From Silicimonas sp. (GTDB lineage Bacteria > Pseudomonadota > Alphaproteobacteria > Rhodobacterales > Rhodobacteraceae): a DNA stretch of 64,000 bases. The translations under genes and the position numbers were made by a program. The DNA lies in assembly GCA_022826385.1 (NCBI GenBank), contig JAJDUZ010000037.1:1-64000 (forward strand), written 5' to 3'. The stretch's first letter is position 1. Each line of letters begins with the position of its first letter. Below are positions 33,785-43,227 of the stretch, in pieces. Under the pieces are notes generated by a model. The model saw only the letters and a program-made list of their open reading frames with translations. It was not told the DNA's origin and searched no databases.

Positions 33785-35146
33785 TCATTCCTTCTTCCCC
33801 GGTGTGCCGTCGAATTTCTTCTCGAGCGACGTCCAGCAGTCGATGTAGTCATCCTGCAAAGGCGCCTCTTCTGCCGCAAAGCGCGTCAGGTGTTGCGGGA
33901 AACGGGTTTCGAACATGAAGGACATCGTGTTGTCCAGCTTGTGCGGTTGCAGCTCGGCATTGGACGCGCCTTCGAACGCGTCCCGGTCCGGCCCATGCGG
34001 CAACATGCAGTTATGAAGGCTCATGCCGCCCGGAACGAAGCCCTGCGGCTTGGCGTCGTACTGGCCATAGATATTGCCCATCAGTTCGGACATGACGTTC
34101 TTGTGGTACCACGGCGGGCGGAACGTATCTTCGGCCACCATCCAGCGTTCGCGGAAGAGGACGAAGTCGATGTTTGCCGTCCCTTCCACGCCCGATGGCG
34201 CCGTCAGCACGGTGAAGATCGACGGGTCGGGATGATCGAACAGGATGGCGCCAACCGGGCAATAAGTCTTCAGGTCGTATTTGCAGGGCGCATAGTTCCC
34301 GTGCCACGCAACGACGTCCAACGGCGAGTGGCCGATATGCGTTTCGTGAAAATGACCGCCCCATTTGACGGTGACGGTCGACGGCACCTCGCGGTCTTCG
34401 AAGGCGGCCACCGGGGTTTTGAAGTCGCGTCGGTTGGCCATGCAGTTTGCGCCAATGGGTCCGCGTCCGGGCAAGCCGAATTTCTGACCATAGTTTTCGC
34501 AGACGAAACCGCGGCAGGGGCCATCGAGCACTTCGACCCGATAGACCAGACCACGCGGCAGGATCGCGATTTCCTGCGGTTCGACATCGATCACGCCAAG
34601 CTCGGTGCAAAACCGCAAACGCCCCTCTTGCGGCACGACCAGCATCTCGCTGTCGGCGGAATAGAAATACGCATCCACCATGCTGTCGGTGACCAGATAG
34701 ACATGCGCGGCCATGCCCGTCTGCGTGTTCACGTCACCCGCTGTTGTCATCGTGCGCATGCCCGTCAGCCACGTCAGGCCATCCGCGTGGGGAACCGGAT
34801 CCCAGCGATACTGGCCCAGCGAGATAATATCGGGGTCAATATTGGGTGCGGACTGCCAATAGGGCAGGTCGATCTTGTGGAACCGGGACGTGTGTTTGAC
34901 CGACGGGCGAATGCGATAGCACCACGTCCGCTCGTTCTGGTGACTGGGTGCGGTGAAGGCTGTGCCCGAAAGCTGCTCGCCATAGAGCCCATAGTTGCAT
35001 TTCTGGGGGGAGTTCATGCCTTGGGGTAAAGCGCCCGGCAGCGCCTCGGTTTCAAAGTCATTGCCGAAACCCGGCATATAGCCTTCATGCGTTCCGGTTG
35101 TGTCGGTGGCGCGGATCATGCCGTGCGGAAGCTCGTGCCGTGTCAT
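33785..35146 (-). CDS. hmgA: Homogentisate 1,2-dioxygenase
   Basis: 453 residues, the normal size. It starts near [20 protein letters not shown]. The iron site is visible in [19 protein letters not shown] (His and Glu of the facial triad) with a further His near the C-terminal '[10 protein letters not shown]'. HmgA opens the ring of homogentisate to maleylacetoacetate in tyrosine and phenylacetate-type catabolism. It is divergent from a marR gene across 71 bases that hold a perfect palindrome. Confidence 0.97.
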   Translation of the reverse strand: MTRHELPHGMIRATDTTGTHEGYMPGFGNDFETEALPGALPQGMNSPQKCNYGLYGEQLSGTAFTAPSHQNERTWCYRIRPSVKHTSRFHKIDLPYWQSAPNIDPDIISLGQYRWDPVPHADGLTWLTGMRTMTTAGDVNTQTGMAAHVYLVTDSMVDAYFYSADSEMLVVPQEGRLRFCTELGVIDVEPQEIAILPRGLVYRVEVLDGPCRGFVCENYGQKFGLPGRGPIGANCMANRRDFKTPVAAFEDREVPSTVTVKWGGHFHETHIGHSPLDVVAWHGNYAPCKYDLKTYCPVGAILFDHPDPSIFTVLTAPSGVEGTANIDFVLFRERWMVAEDTFRPPWYHKNVMSELMGNIYGQYDAKPQGFVPGGMSLHNCMLPHGPDRDAFEGASNAELQPHKLDNTMSFMFETRFPQHLTRFAAEEAPLQDDYIDCWTSLEKKFDGTPGKKE

Positions 35147-35179
35147 GCCAAGGTCCTCCCTGCGGTGCGGGAATATAAT

Positions 35180-35195
35180 CGTTGCATTTGCAACG
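35180..35195. promoter_or_regulatory. Probable MarR operator between hmgA and marR
   Basis: CGTTGCA-TT-TGCAACG is a perfect 7-bp inverted repeat with a 2-base centre in the 71-base divergent promoter region. Its size and symmetry fit a MarR dimer site, and it could control both directions. The binding protein and the ligand (homogentisate or a precursor) are inferred. Confidence 0.75.
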
Positions 35196-35217
35196 AAGTC
35201 AAGTCTAGCCTGTCGGT

Positions 35218-35652
35218 ATGACCGATTTGCCTGACTTCGACCTAGACCGCTTCACGCCATACAGGCTCGCGGTCGTGGCGCAGAAGACCAGTGAAGGGCT
35301 GGCGCGGCTTTATCGCGCGAAATTCGGGATCTCGATCCCGGAATGGCGGGTGCTGGTGCATGTCGCGCATTCCGGCAATGTCTCGGTGCGTGATATTGAA
35401 GCCCGGGTGGCGATGGAGAAATCCAAGGCCAGCCGCGCGGCCAGCCGGTTGGAAGCTGCGGGCTATATCACCAAGAATGCCTCGAAAACGGACCGTCGCC
35501 TTGTGAGCATATCACTGACTGCAAAAGGGCAGGTCTTGATGGCCGAGCTACTGCCGATGGCCCAAGCTTATCAGAACGACCTGGAAGCCCGTTTGGGCGC
35601 GGATTTCGACGCGCTCGAGAAAGGCATTGATCGTCTGCTGGACGAGACCTAG
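35218..35652 (+). CDS. MarR family regulator of the homogentisate genes
   Basis: 144 residues with the MarR winged helix ([49 protein letters not shown]) and the wing sequence [15 protein letters not shown]. It is divergent from hmgA and likely represses both itself and the hmgA-fah-MBL-hydroxylase-DUF2783 operon through the palindrome at 35180. The 3' end overlaps the convergent aldolase gene by four bases. Confidence 0.9.
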   Translation: MTDLPDFDLDRFTPYRLAVVAQKTSEGLARLYRAKFGISIPEWRVLVHVAHSGNVSVRDIEARVAMEKSKASRAASRLEAAGYITKNASKTDRRLVSISLTAKGQVLMAELLPMAQAYQNDLEARLGADFDALEKGIDRLLDET

Positions 35653-36422
35653 CCGATCAGGCCCCGGAATGTCTTGGTGACCGAAGCTGCGCCTTGCGCA
35701 AGGATCGCGCTGTCGGTGCCGACGGTCACCATGTCAAAGCCCCATTCGACCCCGCGCGCCGCATATTCTGGCGTGCCACAATGAAGCGCCGCGCGAATGC
35801 CGTTCTCGTGCGCGACGGCCACGATGCGCTGGATCGCCTCGATGATCTCAGGCTCTTCCCGGTCAAGCTTGGGTGGCAAGGCGCCGTTGGTCAGGCCAAG
35901 CGACAAATCCGATGGCCCGACATAAAGCGCGTCGAGATGTGGCGTTTTGGCGATCTCTTCAAGGTTCTCGAACGCCTCAGCGGTCTCGATCATGGCAAAG
36001 GCAATGACCGAGGCATTGGCCGCGTCCTTGTCGTAGCCGGGATGGGCGAACATTGCGCGGGTCGGCCCCCAGCTGCGCTGGCCATGGGGTGGATAGCGCA
36101 GATAGCTGACGAATTCCTCGGCTTCCGCGCGCGTGTTTACCATCGGGCAGATGATGCCCATGGCGCCGGCATCCAGGAACTTCATGATCCACGTCGGATC
36201 ACGCCACGGCACGCGGGCCATCAGCGTCTTGCCCGAGGCCCGCATCGCCTGAAACATCGGAAGCACGTTGGAATAGTCGCTTGGCCCATGTTGGCAATCG
36301 ATGGTCAACGCGTCGAAATCCTGCGAGGCCATGATCTCGGCCGCGAAGGTGTGTCCGATATTCAGCCATGCATTCAACCCGGTCTTGCCGCGGTCCCATG
36401 CAGATCGAAGCGGGTTTTCCAT
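35649..36422 (-). CDS. HpcH/HpaI family aldolase
   Basis: 257 residues from ATG 36422 (MENPLRSAWDRGKTGLNAWLNIGHTFAAEI). The family elements are the metal Glu in AFAMIETAEAFENLEEI and the Asp in YVGPSDLSLGLTNG; the catalytic Arg/His lie in MARVPWRDPTWI and DCQHGPSDY. Members cleave 4-hydroxy-2-oxo acids such as 4-hydroxy-2-oxoheptanedioate. It is the last gene downstream of the ABC-amidohydrolase operon on the same strand and may cleave the final intermediate of that pathway. The gap to the next gene upstream is 110 bases. Confidence 0.88.
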   Translation of the reverse strand: MENPLRSAWDRGKTGLNAWLNIGHTFAAEIMASQDFDALTIDCQHGPSDYSNVLPMFQAMRASGKTLMARVPWRDPTWIMKFLDAGAMGIICPMVNTRAEAEEFVSYLRYPPHGQRSWGPTRAMFAHPGYDKDAANASVIAFAMIETAEAFENLEEIAKTPHLDALYVGPSDLSLGLTNGALPPKLDREEPEIIEAIQRIVAVAHENGIRAALHCGTPEYAARGVEWGFDMVTVGTDSAILAQGAASVTKTFRGLIG

Positions 36423-36532
36423 CCGGTTGGTCCTTTGTGTGTGAGAAACGCCAAACGGCGCAAAAGTTGCGCCGAGTTCATGTTGCCGGATGTCTGATGT
36501 CAAGGGTGCCGGTCAGGGCGAAATACGCGAGC

Positions 36533-36709
36533 CTATTTCAGGTCGTCGAACCGAAGGCCATGGGTCAGCGTGAAGGTCAGGAGAGTGCCAAGCCCTATCG
36601 CGGCATAGATCACCAGCATTTCCCAAGGCGTGACGCCTTGCGATGCATAGCCGTAAATCGCGGCCAGAAATGCCATAGGTAGGCTGAAAAAGACTGCCCC
36701 AACTGCCAT
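36533..36709 (-). CDS. 58-residue membrane protein
   Basis: ATG at 36709 with an AGGGAA site upstream opens a 58-residue frame: MAVGAVFFSLPMAFLAAIYG (helix 1), a polar turn ASQGVTPWE, then MLVIYAAIGLGTLLTFTLTH (helix 2) and a charged tail GLRFDDLK. It would span the membrane twice. It lies between the creatininase-family gene and the aldolase gene, 110 bases from each, all on the minus strand. Function unknown; it could be a small partner of a transporter. Confidence 0.7.
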   Translation of the reverse strand: MAVGAVFFSLPMAFLAAIYGYASQGVTPWEMLVIYAAIGLGTLLTFTLTHGLRFDDLK

Positions 36710-36819
36710 TTTTCCCTGGCGGAATTGCTTCCGCTCCTCTCGATTTTGTCCGGTGGTAAGGATAAAGGAGTATTAGTCGCTGCGATGTCAAGAAACTGTT
36801 TCAAGGAGGTGCTTGTCGC

Positions 36820-37605
36820 CTATTTGATCGGCGCAAACTCGCCCATAGGGTGATCGCGAACCTCGCGGAGTAGGTCGATAAAGCCCAAAATCTGATGCTT
36901 TGCCGCTTTTTTCCCCTTCTCGGCTGTCGCCAGATGGGCTTCGCCAACCGTTCCGGCGGTGTTCAGATCGGAAGCGACCCACCCGTAGGAGACGGGGCCG
37001 ATCGGTGGGATTGTTGCCGATTCGGCGGTTGAGACGAAATTTTCTGCCGATTTCATATCCACCAGGTCGGGAAAGAAGTGCAACATCAGGCTGGTCTCGC
37101 GATCGCCGCCATGAATACCGAACGCGGTTTCGCGATCCGAGAACAAACCTTCAGGCGCGCCGAAGTTGCCCCACTGACATTTGACTGCCAGCATACCGGC
37201 CTGCACGCGCAACTCACGGGCGAGGATCGAGATCAGATCCAGGTTGCCACCATGGCTGTTCACGACCACGATCTTGCGGACACCTGCCCGTGAAACAGAC
37301 AATCCGATTTCGGTCCAGATGCGCAAAGCGTTTTCGGCCGACAGGGTAAGCGTTCCCTTGGCGTGCAGATGCTCGTTCGACTTTCCGACGGCCTGAACCG
37401 GCAGAATCCGGATGTCGAGGTCGTTCGGGCAACGCGCCCGCAGCTCGCTCAACATGCCTTCGGCAATCATCGTGTCGACACCAACCGGCAAGTGGGGGCC
37501 GTGTTGCTCGATGGCGGCGGTCGGCAGAATGGCGATCACCTTCTCGGGGTCGATGTCGTTGTATTCCGTGGTCCGATACTCGGCCCAGTCGAAGCGGCGG
37601 GTCAT
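36820..37605 (-). CDS. Creatininase-family amidohydrolase
   Basis: 261 residues. The metal site pattern is present: AAIEQHGPHLPVGVDTMIAE (Glu, His, Asp) with VVVNSHGGNLDLI and an HGGDRETSLMLHF segment with His and Glu. The family includes creatinine amidohydrolase and the FAPy deformylase ArfB and opens cyclic or formyl amides. Its start overlaps the stop of the upstream oxygenase gene by four bases (ATGA). It is the last tightly coupled gene of the operon and may open the substrate ring. Confidence 0.9.
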   Translation of the reverse strand: MTRRFDWAEYRTTEYNDIDPEKVIAILPTAAIEQHGPHLPVGVDTMIAEGMLSELRARCPNDLDIRILPVQAVGKSNEHLHAKGTLTLSAENALRIWTEIGLSVSRAGVRKIVVVNSHGGNLDLISILARELRVQAGMLAVKCQWGNFGAPEGLFSDRETAFGIHGGDRETSLMLHFFPDLVDMKSAENFVSTAESATIPPIGPVSYGWVASDLNTAGTVGEAHLATAEKGKKAAKHQILGFIDLLREVRDHPMGEFAPIK

Positions 37606-38537
37606 GCGGTGATCGTTTCGGTATATGTCGCGTCGAGACGCAGCTTCAGATACTCGGCACCGGTTACGGGCGGGTACTTGGCGGCGCCCGTGCCCGGCAG
37701 GGCTTCGATCACGGCATCGGGGTTCGGATCAAGGAAGAAGGCCAGCGAGCGGCGCGGGTTCTTCGGGATGCGAACGCGATGCGGGGTCGAGACATAGATG
37801 TCGTTGGTCCAGCGCATCAGGCAGTCGGCAATGTTGATGATAAAGGCGCCCGGCACGCTGGGCACATCGATCCAGTCCTTGCCGCGGGGCTGCACCTGAA
37901 GCCCCGGCTCGCCGTCGCTATAGAGAACGGTGATTGACCCGTAATCCGTGTGCGCTCCGGCACCGATACCATCCTGCCCGTCGCTGCCCGGATAGCGCAG
38001 CATCCGGAGCGTCGCGAGCGGTTCGTCGAGGAACGGTGTGAAGTATTCCTCGGGCAGGCCAAGGTCCAATGCGATCGCGCGATGCAGGTCGACACCAAGC
38101 GCGTGCACGGCGTCGAAATACGTCATCACCGTGTCCCGAAATCCGGGCACGTCCGGCCACGCGTTCATGCCACGGAACGGCTGCGAGGTCAGGCGCGGAT
38201 CGTCCGAGGCGAACTCGAGCCCGGTGTTGAAGGCTTCCTTCCGGTCGACCTGATCCGGCTTGCTGTCATCAAGGTTCTCGGTTCCGGGCCCGGACCAGCC
38301 CCGGTTGTTGCCAACCGTCCGGATATCCAGCTTGGCCTTCTCGGCGGTCGGCAGGGCAAAGAACTGGTCGGCGACATCAAGGGTGCCGTCGATCAGGCTT
38401 TGCGGAATGCCGTGACCGGTGATCAGGAAAAACCCGGTGTCACGGCAGGCGTGGCTCAGGTCGCTGACAAAGCCGTCGCGGTCCTCACCCGAGGTGAAGC
38501 GCGACCAGTCGAGAACGGGAATCTGCGTGTCTGTCAT
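37602..38537 (-). CDS. Isopenicillin N synthase-like Fe(II) oxygenase
   Basis: 311 residues. The iron triad is H-x-D in GAGAHTDYGSITVLY and H in YVSTPHRVRIPKNPRRSLAFF, with Arg-x-Ser (RRSLAFF) for the 2-oxoglutarate carboxylate. The N-terminal DIOX_N region (IPVLDWSRFTSGEDRDGFVSDLSHACRDTGFFLITGHGI) is complete. Members hydroxylate small molecules, including pyrimidines (thymine-7-hydroxylase-like). It is coupled by 4-base overlaps on both sides. Confidence 0.9.
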   Translation of the reverse strand: MTDTQIPVLDWSRFTSGEDRDGFVSDLSHACRDTGFFLITGHGIPQSLIDGTLDVADQFFALPTAEKAKLDIRTVGNNRGWSGPGTENLDDSKPDQVDRKEAFNTGLEFASDDPRLTSQPFRGMNAWPDVPGFRDTVMTYFDAVHALGVDLHRAIALDLGLPEEYFTPFLDEPLATLRMLRYPGSDGQDGIGAGAHTDYGSITVLYSDGEPGLQVQPRGKDWIDVPSVPGAFIINIADCLMRWTNDIYVSTPHRVRIPKNPRRSLAFFLDPNPDAVIEALPGTGAAKYPPVTGAEYLKLRLDATYTETITA

Positions 38538-39130
38538 GAGAGGAAACGATCCATGGTCTTGGCCACCCGGTCAAGATGCGCTTTTCGGCTCTCCGGCGTC
38601 GAGGTGTCCATCAGGTAATGCGCGGCAAAGGCCTTCTTCAGCGGTTTCGCGCACAGGAAGCCCACCCCCCGGAACAGGGTCCGTTTGCCGGGCGCACCCA
38701 CAAGGAAGGTCAACCAGCGCGACGCACCGCAGGTCATGAAGACACCAAGGCGCGTGATGTGGTCCAGACCCCGGGCGATGTTCTTGCGCTCGGGCGATGG
38801 CATCAGGAACGCAACCTCGGGCACCATCACCCGGTCGAGCCAGCCTTTCAGCATGGCAGGCAGCCCGTACCACCATGTCGGATAAACGAAGATCAGTGTA
38901 TCGCACCATTTCAGGTTGGCGACATCCTCGGCCACGGCCAGCGTGTTCTGGCTGGTGTCTTCGTACACGGTCAGGTCGTGCGGGCTGAGTGTCGGGTCGA
39001 AGCCCTTTCCATAGAGATCAGCCAAGCGCACTTCGGCGCCGCGGGCATTCAGCTTCTCGACCACAAGGTCGCGGATCGCGGCGTTGAAGCTTCCCTCTTT
39101 CGGGTGACAATAGACAACCAGCGCCCGCAT
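38534..39130 (-). CDS. Flavodoxin-fold NAD(P)H oxidoreductase (second copy)
   Basis: 198 residues from ATG 39130, which overlaps the upstream stop by one base (TGATG); a TTG three bases earlier is in frame. It is of the quinone reductase/KefF type: MRALVVYCHPKEGSFNAA, FVYPTWWYGLPAMLKGWLDRV, and the C-terminal FLVGAPGKRTLFRG. FMN or FAD bound. It is a tandem paralogue of the preceding gene and probably supplies reduced flavin or reduces a quinone-like intermediate. Confidence 0.88.
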   Translation of the reverse strand: MRALVVYCHPKEGSFNAAIRDLVVEKLNARGAEVRLADLYGKGFDPTLSPHDLTVYEDTSQNTLAVAEDVANLKWCDTLIFVYPTWWYGLPAMLKGWLDRVMVPEVAFLMPSPERKNIARGLDHITRLGVFMTCGASRWLTFLVGAPGKRTLFRGVGFLCAKPLKKAFAAHYLMDTSTPESRKAHLDRVAKTMDRFLS

Positions 39131-39708
39131 CAAAGCGCCTGCATCTCGCGGCCTACCTTGTCGAGGAACGCTGCCCGCTTGGCAACGGTCGCGCGGTTCA
39201 TGTCATAGAGTGCAAGATACTTCATCTTCTCGGGCCGGGTCACATGCCAGACCGCGCGCGTGAAATGCTTGCGCGGCGGGTCGCCTGCACCAAAAGCCCG
39301 GAACCGCGTGCCGCCATAGGTCGTGACCGCAGCCAGCTTGGAGATATGCGTCAGGTTGGGTTTCACCATGCCGTCGACCAGTTTGAACGACACGCCGGGC
39401 AGGAAGACCCGGTCGAGGAAGCCCTTCAGGATCGCCGGATAGCCGAAGTTCCAGACCGGAAACGAAAAGATCAGTGCATCAGCGGCGCGCAACCGGTCGA
39501 CATACGGCTGAACCGGACCGCAATTCTCGGGCTCGTCATGATAGCCTCGGCGTTCTTCCGTTGTTAGAACCGGCTGGAAATTCTCGGCGTACAGGTCGCA
39601 ATCATCGACCTCCCAGCCACGCTCGGTCAACGTGTTGACGACTTTCTGGTGCAGAGCGGCCCCGAAGCTTTCCTCGCAAGGATGGGCAAAGAGGACCAGC
39701 GCCTTCAT
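39130..39708 (-). CDS. Flavodoxin-fold NAD(P)H oxidoreductase (first copy)
   Basis: 192 residues (MKALVLFAHPCEESFGAALH ... SFPVWNFGYPAILKGFLDRVFLPGVSF). Same family as the next gene downstream, with low but clear similarity along the whole length (ALVxxxHPxExSF, LIFxxPxWxxGxPAxLKGxLDRV), so an old tandem duplication. It overlaps the flavin oxidase gene upstream by four bases. Confidence 0.88.
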   Translation of the reverse strand: MKALVLFAHPCEESFGAALHQKVVNTLTERGWEVDDCDLYAENFQPVLTTEERRGYHDEPENCGPVQPYVDRLRAADALIFSFPVWNFGYPAILKGFLDRVFLPGVSFKLVDGMVKPNLTHISKLAAVTTYGGTRFRAFGAGDPPRKHFTRAVWHVTRPEKMKYLALYDMNRATVAKRAAFLDKVGREMQAL

Positions 39709-41105
39709 TCAGCGGCCTGCAGCTTTGGATAGGCGTACATCCGGTCATAGCTCCAGTCCGGATCGTCCCACGAAATCATCTTGCCGGGGTTCAGCAGACC
39801 CTTTGGGTCGGCCTCCTGCTTGAAGCGCAGTTGCCGGTCATCCACCGTCTGCCGTCCACCTTCTTCCAGCGTGTAGCGGTGCGGGTTGAAGACCATGGCG
39901 CCAGCGTCTTCGTGAATGCGGATGATCTCGTCCAGACGTTCCTCGCTGGTGAACTTCACAAGGCTCAGCCCCGCAAACATCACCTTGCCGCCTTCGCGCA
40001 GGACTTCGAGATGTTGCAGAACCTCGGGGCTGAATTCGGTCACCATTTTCTGGATCAGGTCCCGGTGCTTGGGATAGCCATAGCGGACCTGAAGATACGT
40101 AATCGACGGATCGACCTTCAGGGCCCGTAAGGTCGTATGGTTCCAGCCATATTCAAAGACCGGCCCCGGTTCGCGCGCCCAGTCGTGGTCGTCGTTGCGA
40201 TAGACCAGCTTGGCCTCGGGGTGACGCCCGAGGAAGGTCAGGAACCCGTCCATCGAATGCGGCGCGACCATTAACCCGATCAGGTTGGTGCCGCTTTCCA
40301 CATAGGGCGCGACCCGCTGGAAGTAATCATTGGCAATGGGCGCTTCGAAAACGGTCGCCAGCTTGATCAGCACGCCATCCAGATTGGCGAGGTCTTCGGC
40401 AAAGGCGACGGCCTCCATGAACTCGTCGGTCGCGACAAACATCTCGACCCAGTCATAGGCCGGGGCCAGTGGCATCTCGATTTCGGTGATGATCCCGTTG
40501 GTGCCATAGGCGTGGCTGACACGGGCCAGTTCCTCGCCGGTAAAGTCCAGCACGCGCGGCTCTTCTTCCATGGTCACGACGCGCAGCCGGATGATGTTGC
40601 CCAGATCGCGCAACGAGCCCCATGTGCACGAGCCGACGCCGCCCGAGCCACCGGCGATGAAGCCGCCGATCGTGGCGGTGGCCCATGTGCTGCTGAACAT
40701 GCGGATTTCCTGCCCCGAATGTTCCTTGGTGGCCGCATCAAGGTCTTTCAACAGAACGCCCGGTTCCGTGATGACGCGGCCCGGATGGATTTCCTTCACC
40801 TTGTCCATGTGCCGCAGATGCATCACGCAGCCACCGGCCAGCGGCATCGCCTGACCATAGTTTCCGGTGCCGGCCCCCCGCGTCGTGACGGGGCAGTCAT
40901 GGGCATAGCAGGTCTTCAGAACCTCGATCACTTCGGCTTCCGTGCGCGGCGAGACCACGAAGTCGGCGGTCACATGATCCAGCCGGTCTTTCAGCACCGG
41001 TGAGTACCAGAAGAAATCGCGGCTTTTGGCTTTGATCGCCGCCGGGCTCTCGTCGATGTCGAGGTGGGCGAGGGCGGCTTTTGCGGCAGCTACATTCGGG
41101 TCCAT
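39705..41105 (-). CDS. FAD-linked oxidase (GlcD/D-lactate dehydrogenase-like)
   Basis: 466 residues. The FAD-binding type 4 (PCMH) domain shows PVTTRGAGTGNYGQAMPLAGG and TIGGFIAGGSGGVGSCTWGSL. The C-terminal FAD-oxidase domain ends with 'LNPGKMISWDDPDW'. Such enzymes oxidise 2-hydroxy acids or other C-OH groups. Overlaps: one base with the amidohydrolase gene upstream, four with the reductase gene downstream. Substrate not predictable from sequence alone. Confidence 0.9.
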   Translation of the reverse strand: MDPNVAAAKAALAHLDIDESPAAIKAKSRDFFWYSPVLKDRLDHVTADFVVSPRTEAEVIEVLKTCYAHDCPVTTRGAGTGNYGQAMPLAGGCVMHLRHMDKVKEIHPGRVITEPGVLLKDLDAATKEHSGQEIRMFSSTWATATIGGFIAGGSGGVGSCTWGSLRDLGNIIRLRVVTMEEEPRVLDFTGEELARVSHAYGTNGIITEIEMPLAPAYDWVEMFVATDEFMEAVAFAEDLANLDGVLIKLATVFEAPIANDYFQRVAPYVESGTNLIGLMVAPHSMDGFLTFLGRHPEAKLVYRNDDHDWAREPGPVFEYGWNHTTLRALKVDPSITYLQVRYGYPKHRDLIQKMVTEFSPEVLQHLEVLREGGKVMFAGLSLVKFTSEERLDEIIRIHEDAGAMVFNPHRYTLEEGGRQTVDDRQLRFKQEADPKGLLNPGKMISWDDPDWSYDRMYAYPKLQAAE

Positions 41106-42373
41106 CAGGTGGGCTCCATCAAGGCGTCGAGTTCGGAATAGGCGGGCAGCGTCGTGTCGATCGCGCGTCCCCCGCGCAGAACGATACGATCAGATTGCGG
41201 GCGAGAGAAGAGCTCGGTCCAGTTGCGGGCCGAGAAGATGATCAAATCCGCAGGGTGGCCGGCGGCAAGGTCTTGCACCGGGAAGCCACACGCATCGGTC
41301 GGGTTGCAGAGAAAAGCGCTGGGCCAATCGCTGCGGCTGTGGTCGAGATGGCCGAGCCGCGTTGCTTCGCGCATGACCTCGACCATGTCCATGTCGCCAT
41401 AGGCATAGAACGGATCGCGGGTGTTGTCCGAGGCGAAGGCAACGCGAATGCCGCGCGCGACCATCTCGTGCACCAATGTCAGCCCCCGATTGCGCGGCGT
41501 GCGCCCGGCATGGCGGTCTTGCAGGTACAGGTTGCACATCGGCAAGCTGACGACGTTCAACCCGGCCTTGGCCACAAGGTCCAGCGTGTCGCCTGCGCGG
41601 GCCTCGTCCTGTGTCGAGAGCGAGCAGCAATGGCCGACGGCCACAGGTTTGTCCCAGCCGATCTCGAGCACGGTCTCGGCAATCAGGCGCAGCGTCTCGC
41701 TGCCGGGGTCCATCGTTTCGTCGGTGTGGAAATCAACCTCGAGGCCGCGCGCACCGGCCAGGTCGAAGAACTCCAGAAGCCGTTGCTTCAGGTCGGGCAC
41801 AGGATAGGTGACCATGCCCAGAACACCGCCCGAGGCCGCGACGATATCCGCGGTTGCGGCGTATCCATCCGCGATGCTCTCCATCGTGTCGCAGCCGATC
41901 AGGCTGGCGGCTTGCAGATCGATGCGCCCGGCCCAGGCTTCGCGCATTTCGGTGAAGACGGGCCACGATATGCTGTCTTGTGGCGGGATGCTGTCCAGAT
42001 GGGTGCGAATGGCGCGCGTGCCGTGCGCATAGGCGCATTTCAGGCTGAACTCCATCCGCGTGCGCACGTCCTCGGCGCTCCAGTTGGCCGTGCGGTCGCC
42101 CGCCACCGTGGTGAGTGCGCCCATGAACGTGCCGTCGGGATTGGCCGCACGGGGCCAGATATGCCCCTTGTCGAGATGCGTGTGCATATCGGTGAAACAC
42201 GGCAGCACCATCCTGCGCTGCATGTCGATCTCGCGTCCGCCGGTCTCGACAATCTGACCGCCCGCCAGCGAAAGATCGATGGTCACGAGGTCGCTGTCTT
42301 GGCCAACAAGGCAGCCCGGCACCGTGACGTTGCGCAGGCAAATCGGGTCGTCTGTCTGGAACAGGTCTTGCAT
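41105..42373 (-). CDS. Cytosine deaminase-like amidohydrolase
   Basis: 422 residues from ATG 42373, which overlaps the permease stop by one base. Metal and catalytic residues match the CodA group: CFTDMHTHLDKGHIWPRAA (HxH), EVDFHTDETMDPGS (His and Glu), AVGHCCSLS (His) and FASDNTRDPFYAYGDMD (Asp). CodA-type enzymes deaminate cytosine, isoguanine or creatinine, so the imported compound is probably an N-heterocycle with an exocyclic amine. Being the first enzyme gene after the transporter, it may act first. Confidence 0.9.
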   Translation of the reverse strand: MQDLFQTDDPICLRNVTVPGCLVGQDSDLVTIDLSLAGGQIVETGGREIDMQRRMVLPCFTDMHTHLDKGHIWPRAANPDGTFMGALTTVAGDRTANWSAEDVRTRMEFSLKCAYAHGTRAIRTHLDSIPPQDSISWPVFTEMREAWAGRIDLQAASLIGCDTMESIADGYAATADIVAASGGVLGMVTYPVPDLKQRLLEFFDLAGARGLEVDFHTDETMDPGSETLRLIAETVLEIGWDKPVAVGHCCSLSTQDEARAGDTLDLVAKAGLNVVSLPMCNLYLQDRHAGRTPRNRGLTLVHEMVARGIRVAFASDNTRDPFYAYGDMDMVEVMREATRLGHLDHSRSDWPSAFLCNPTDACGFPVQDLAAGHPADLIIFSARNWTELFSRPQSDRIVLRGGRAIDTTLPAYSELDALMEPT

Positions 42374-43227
42374 CAGTCCCGCTTCAACGCGCTTTCGTGC
42401 CACTTCCGCAGCATCATGTGGCTGATGAACGACGTGATTGCGAAGATCACCACGCCCATGGCCGAGATCAGGATCAGCGCAGCATAAAGGCGCCCGAAGT
42501 TGAACCGATAGGAGGCTTCAAGCAGCGTCGACGCCAATCCAAGACCGGTGCCCGCGCGGCCAATCACGAACTCGGCGACGACCGCGCCGATCAGGGCGAG
42601 GCCGCCCGCGATCTTCAAACCACCAAGGAAGAAGGGCAAGGCCGACGGTGCCGCAAGCAGGCGCAAGCGCTGCCACCGCGTCGCGCCATAGATGGTGAAC
42701 AGGTCTTCCAGATTGTGATCGGCACTTTTCAACCCGATCGTCGTGTTCGACAGGATCGGAAAGAAGGCCACGATCCATGCGCAGGCGAGGGCGGCGGCAA
42801 ATGCGCTTTCCATATAGATCTGCAAAAGCGGTGCAATTGCGATCACCGGCGTGACTTGCAGGATCACCGCATAGGGGAAAAAGCTCATCTCGGCCCATTT
42901 CGACTGGGTGAACGCTACCGCCAAAGCGACGCCGCCTAGAATGGCCAGAAGCAGGGCGAACACTGTCAGCCGCGTGGTCGTCAGCATTGCGGGCCAGAGC
43001 AGTTCCCAGTCGCTCAAAATCGACTGCGCGACCAGAACGGGGCCGGGCAGGATGTAATGGGGGATCTCATTGATCGTGACATAGAGGTGCCACGCAAGGA
43101 TCGTCAGAACCATGACAAGGCTTGGCAAGGTCCACTTGGCGATCCGGTTGATCCGGGCGCGTCGGGCGCGCGCGGCCTCCTCGGCATCGATCACTTCCAC
43201 GACGGGCGCGTTTTCGGCGATGGTCAT
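42373..43227 (-). CDS. ABC transporter permease (SsuC/ThiX-like)
   Basis: 284 residues with about six transmembrane helices and the EAA-like loop (SADHNLEDLFTIYGATRWQRLRLLAAPSALPFFLGGLKI). It belongs to the nitrate/taurine/HMP permease group. The N-terminus adds about 25 acidic/basic cytoplasmic residues. The start overlaps the ATPase stop by four bases. Confidence 0.93.
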   Translation of the reverse strand: MTIAENAPVVEVIDAEEAARARRARINRIAKWTLPSLVMVLTILAWHLYVTINEIPHYILPGPVLVAQSILSDWELLWPAMLTTTRLTVFALLLAILGGVALAVAFTQSKWAEMSFFPYAVILQVTPVIAIAPLLQIYMESAFAAALACAWIVAFFPILSNTTIGLKSADHNLEDLFTIYGATRWQRLRLLAAPSALPFFLGGLKIAGGLALIGAVVAEFVIGRAGTGLGLASTLLEASYRFNFGRLYAALILISAMGVVIFAITSFISHMMLRKWHESALKRD

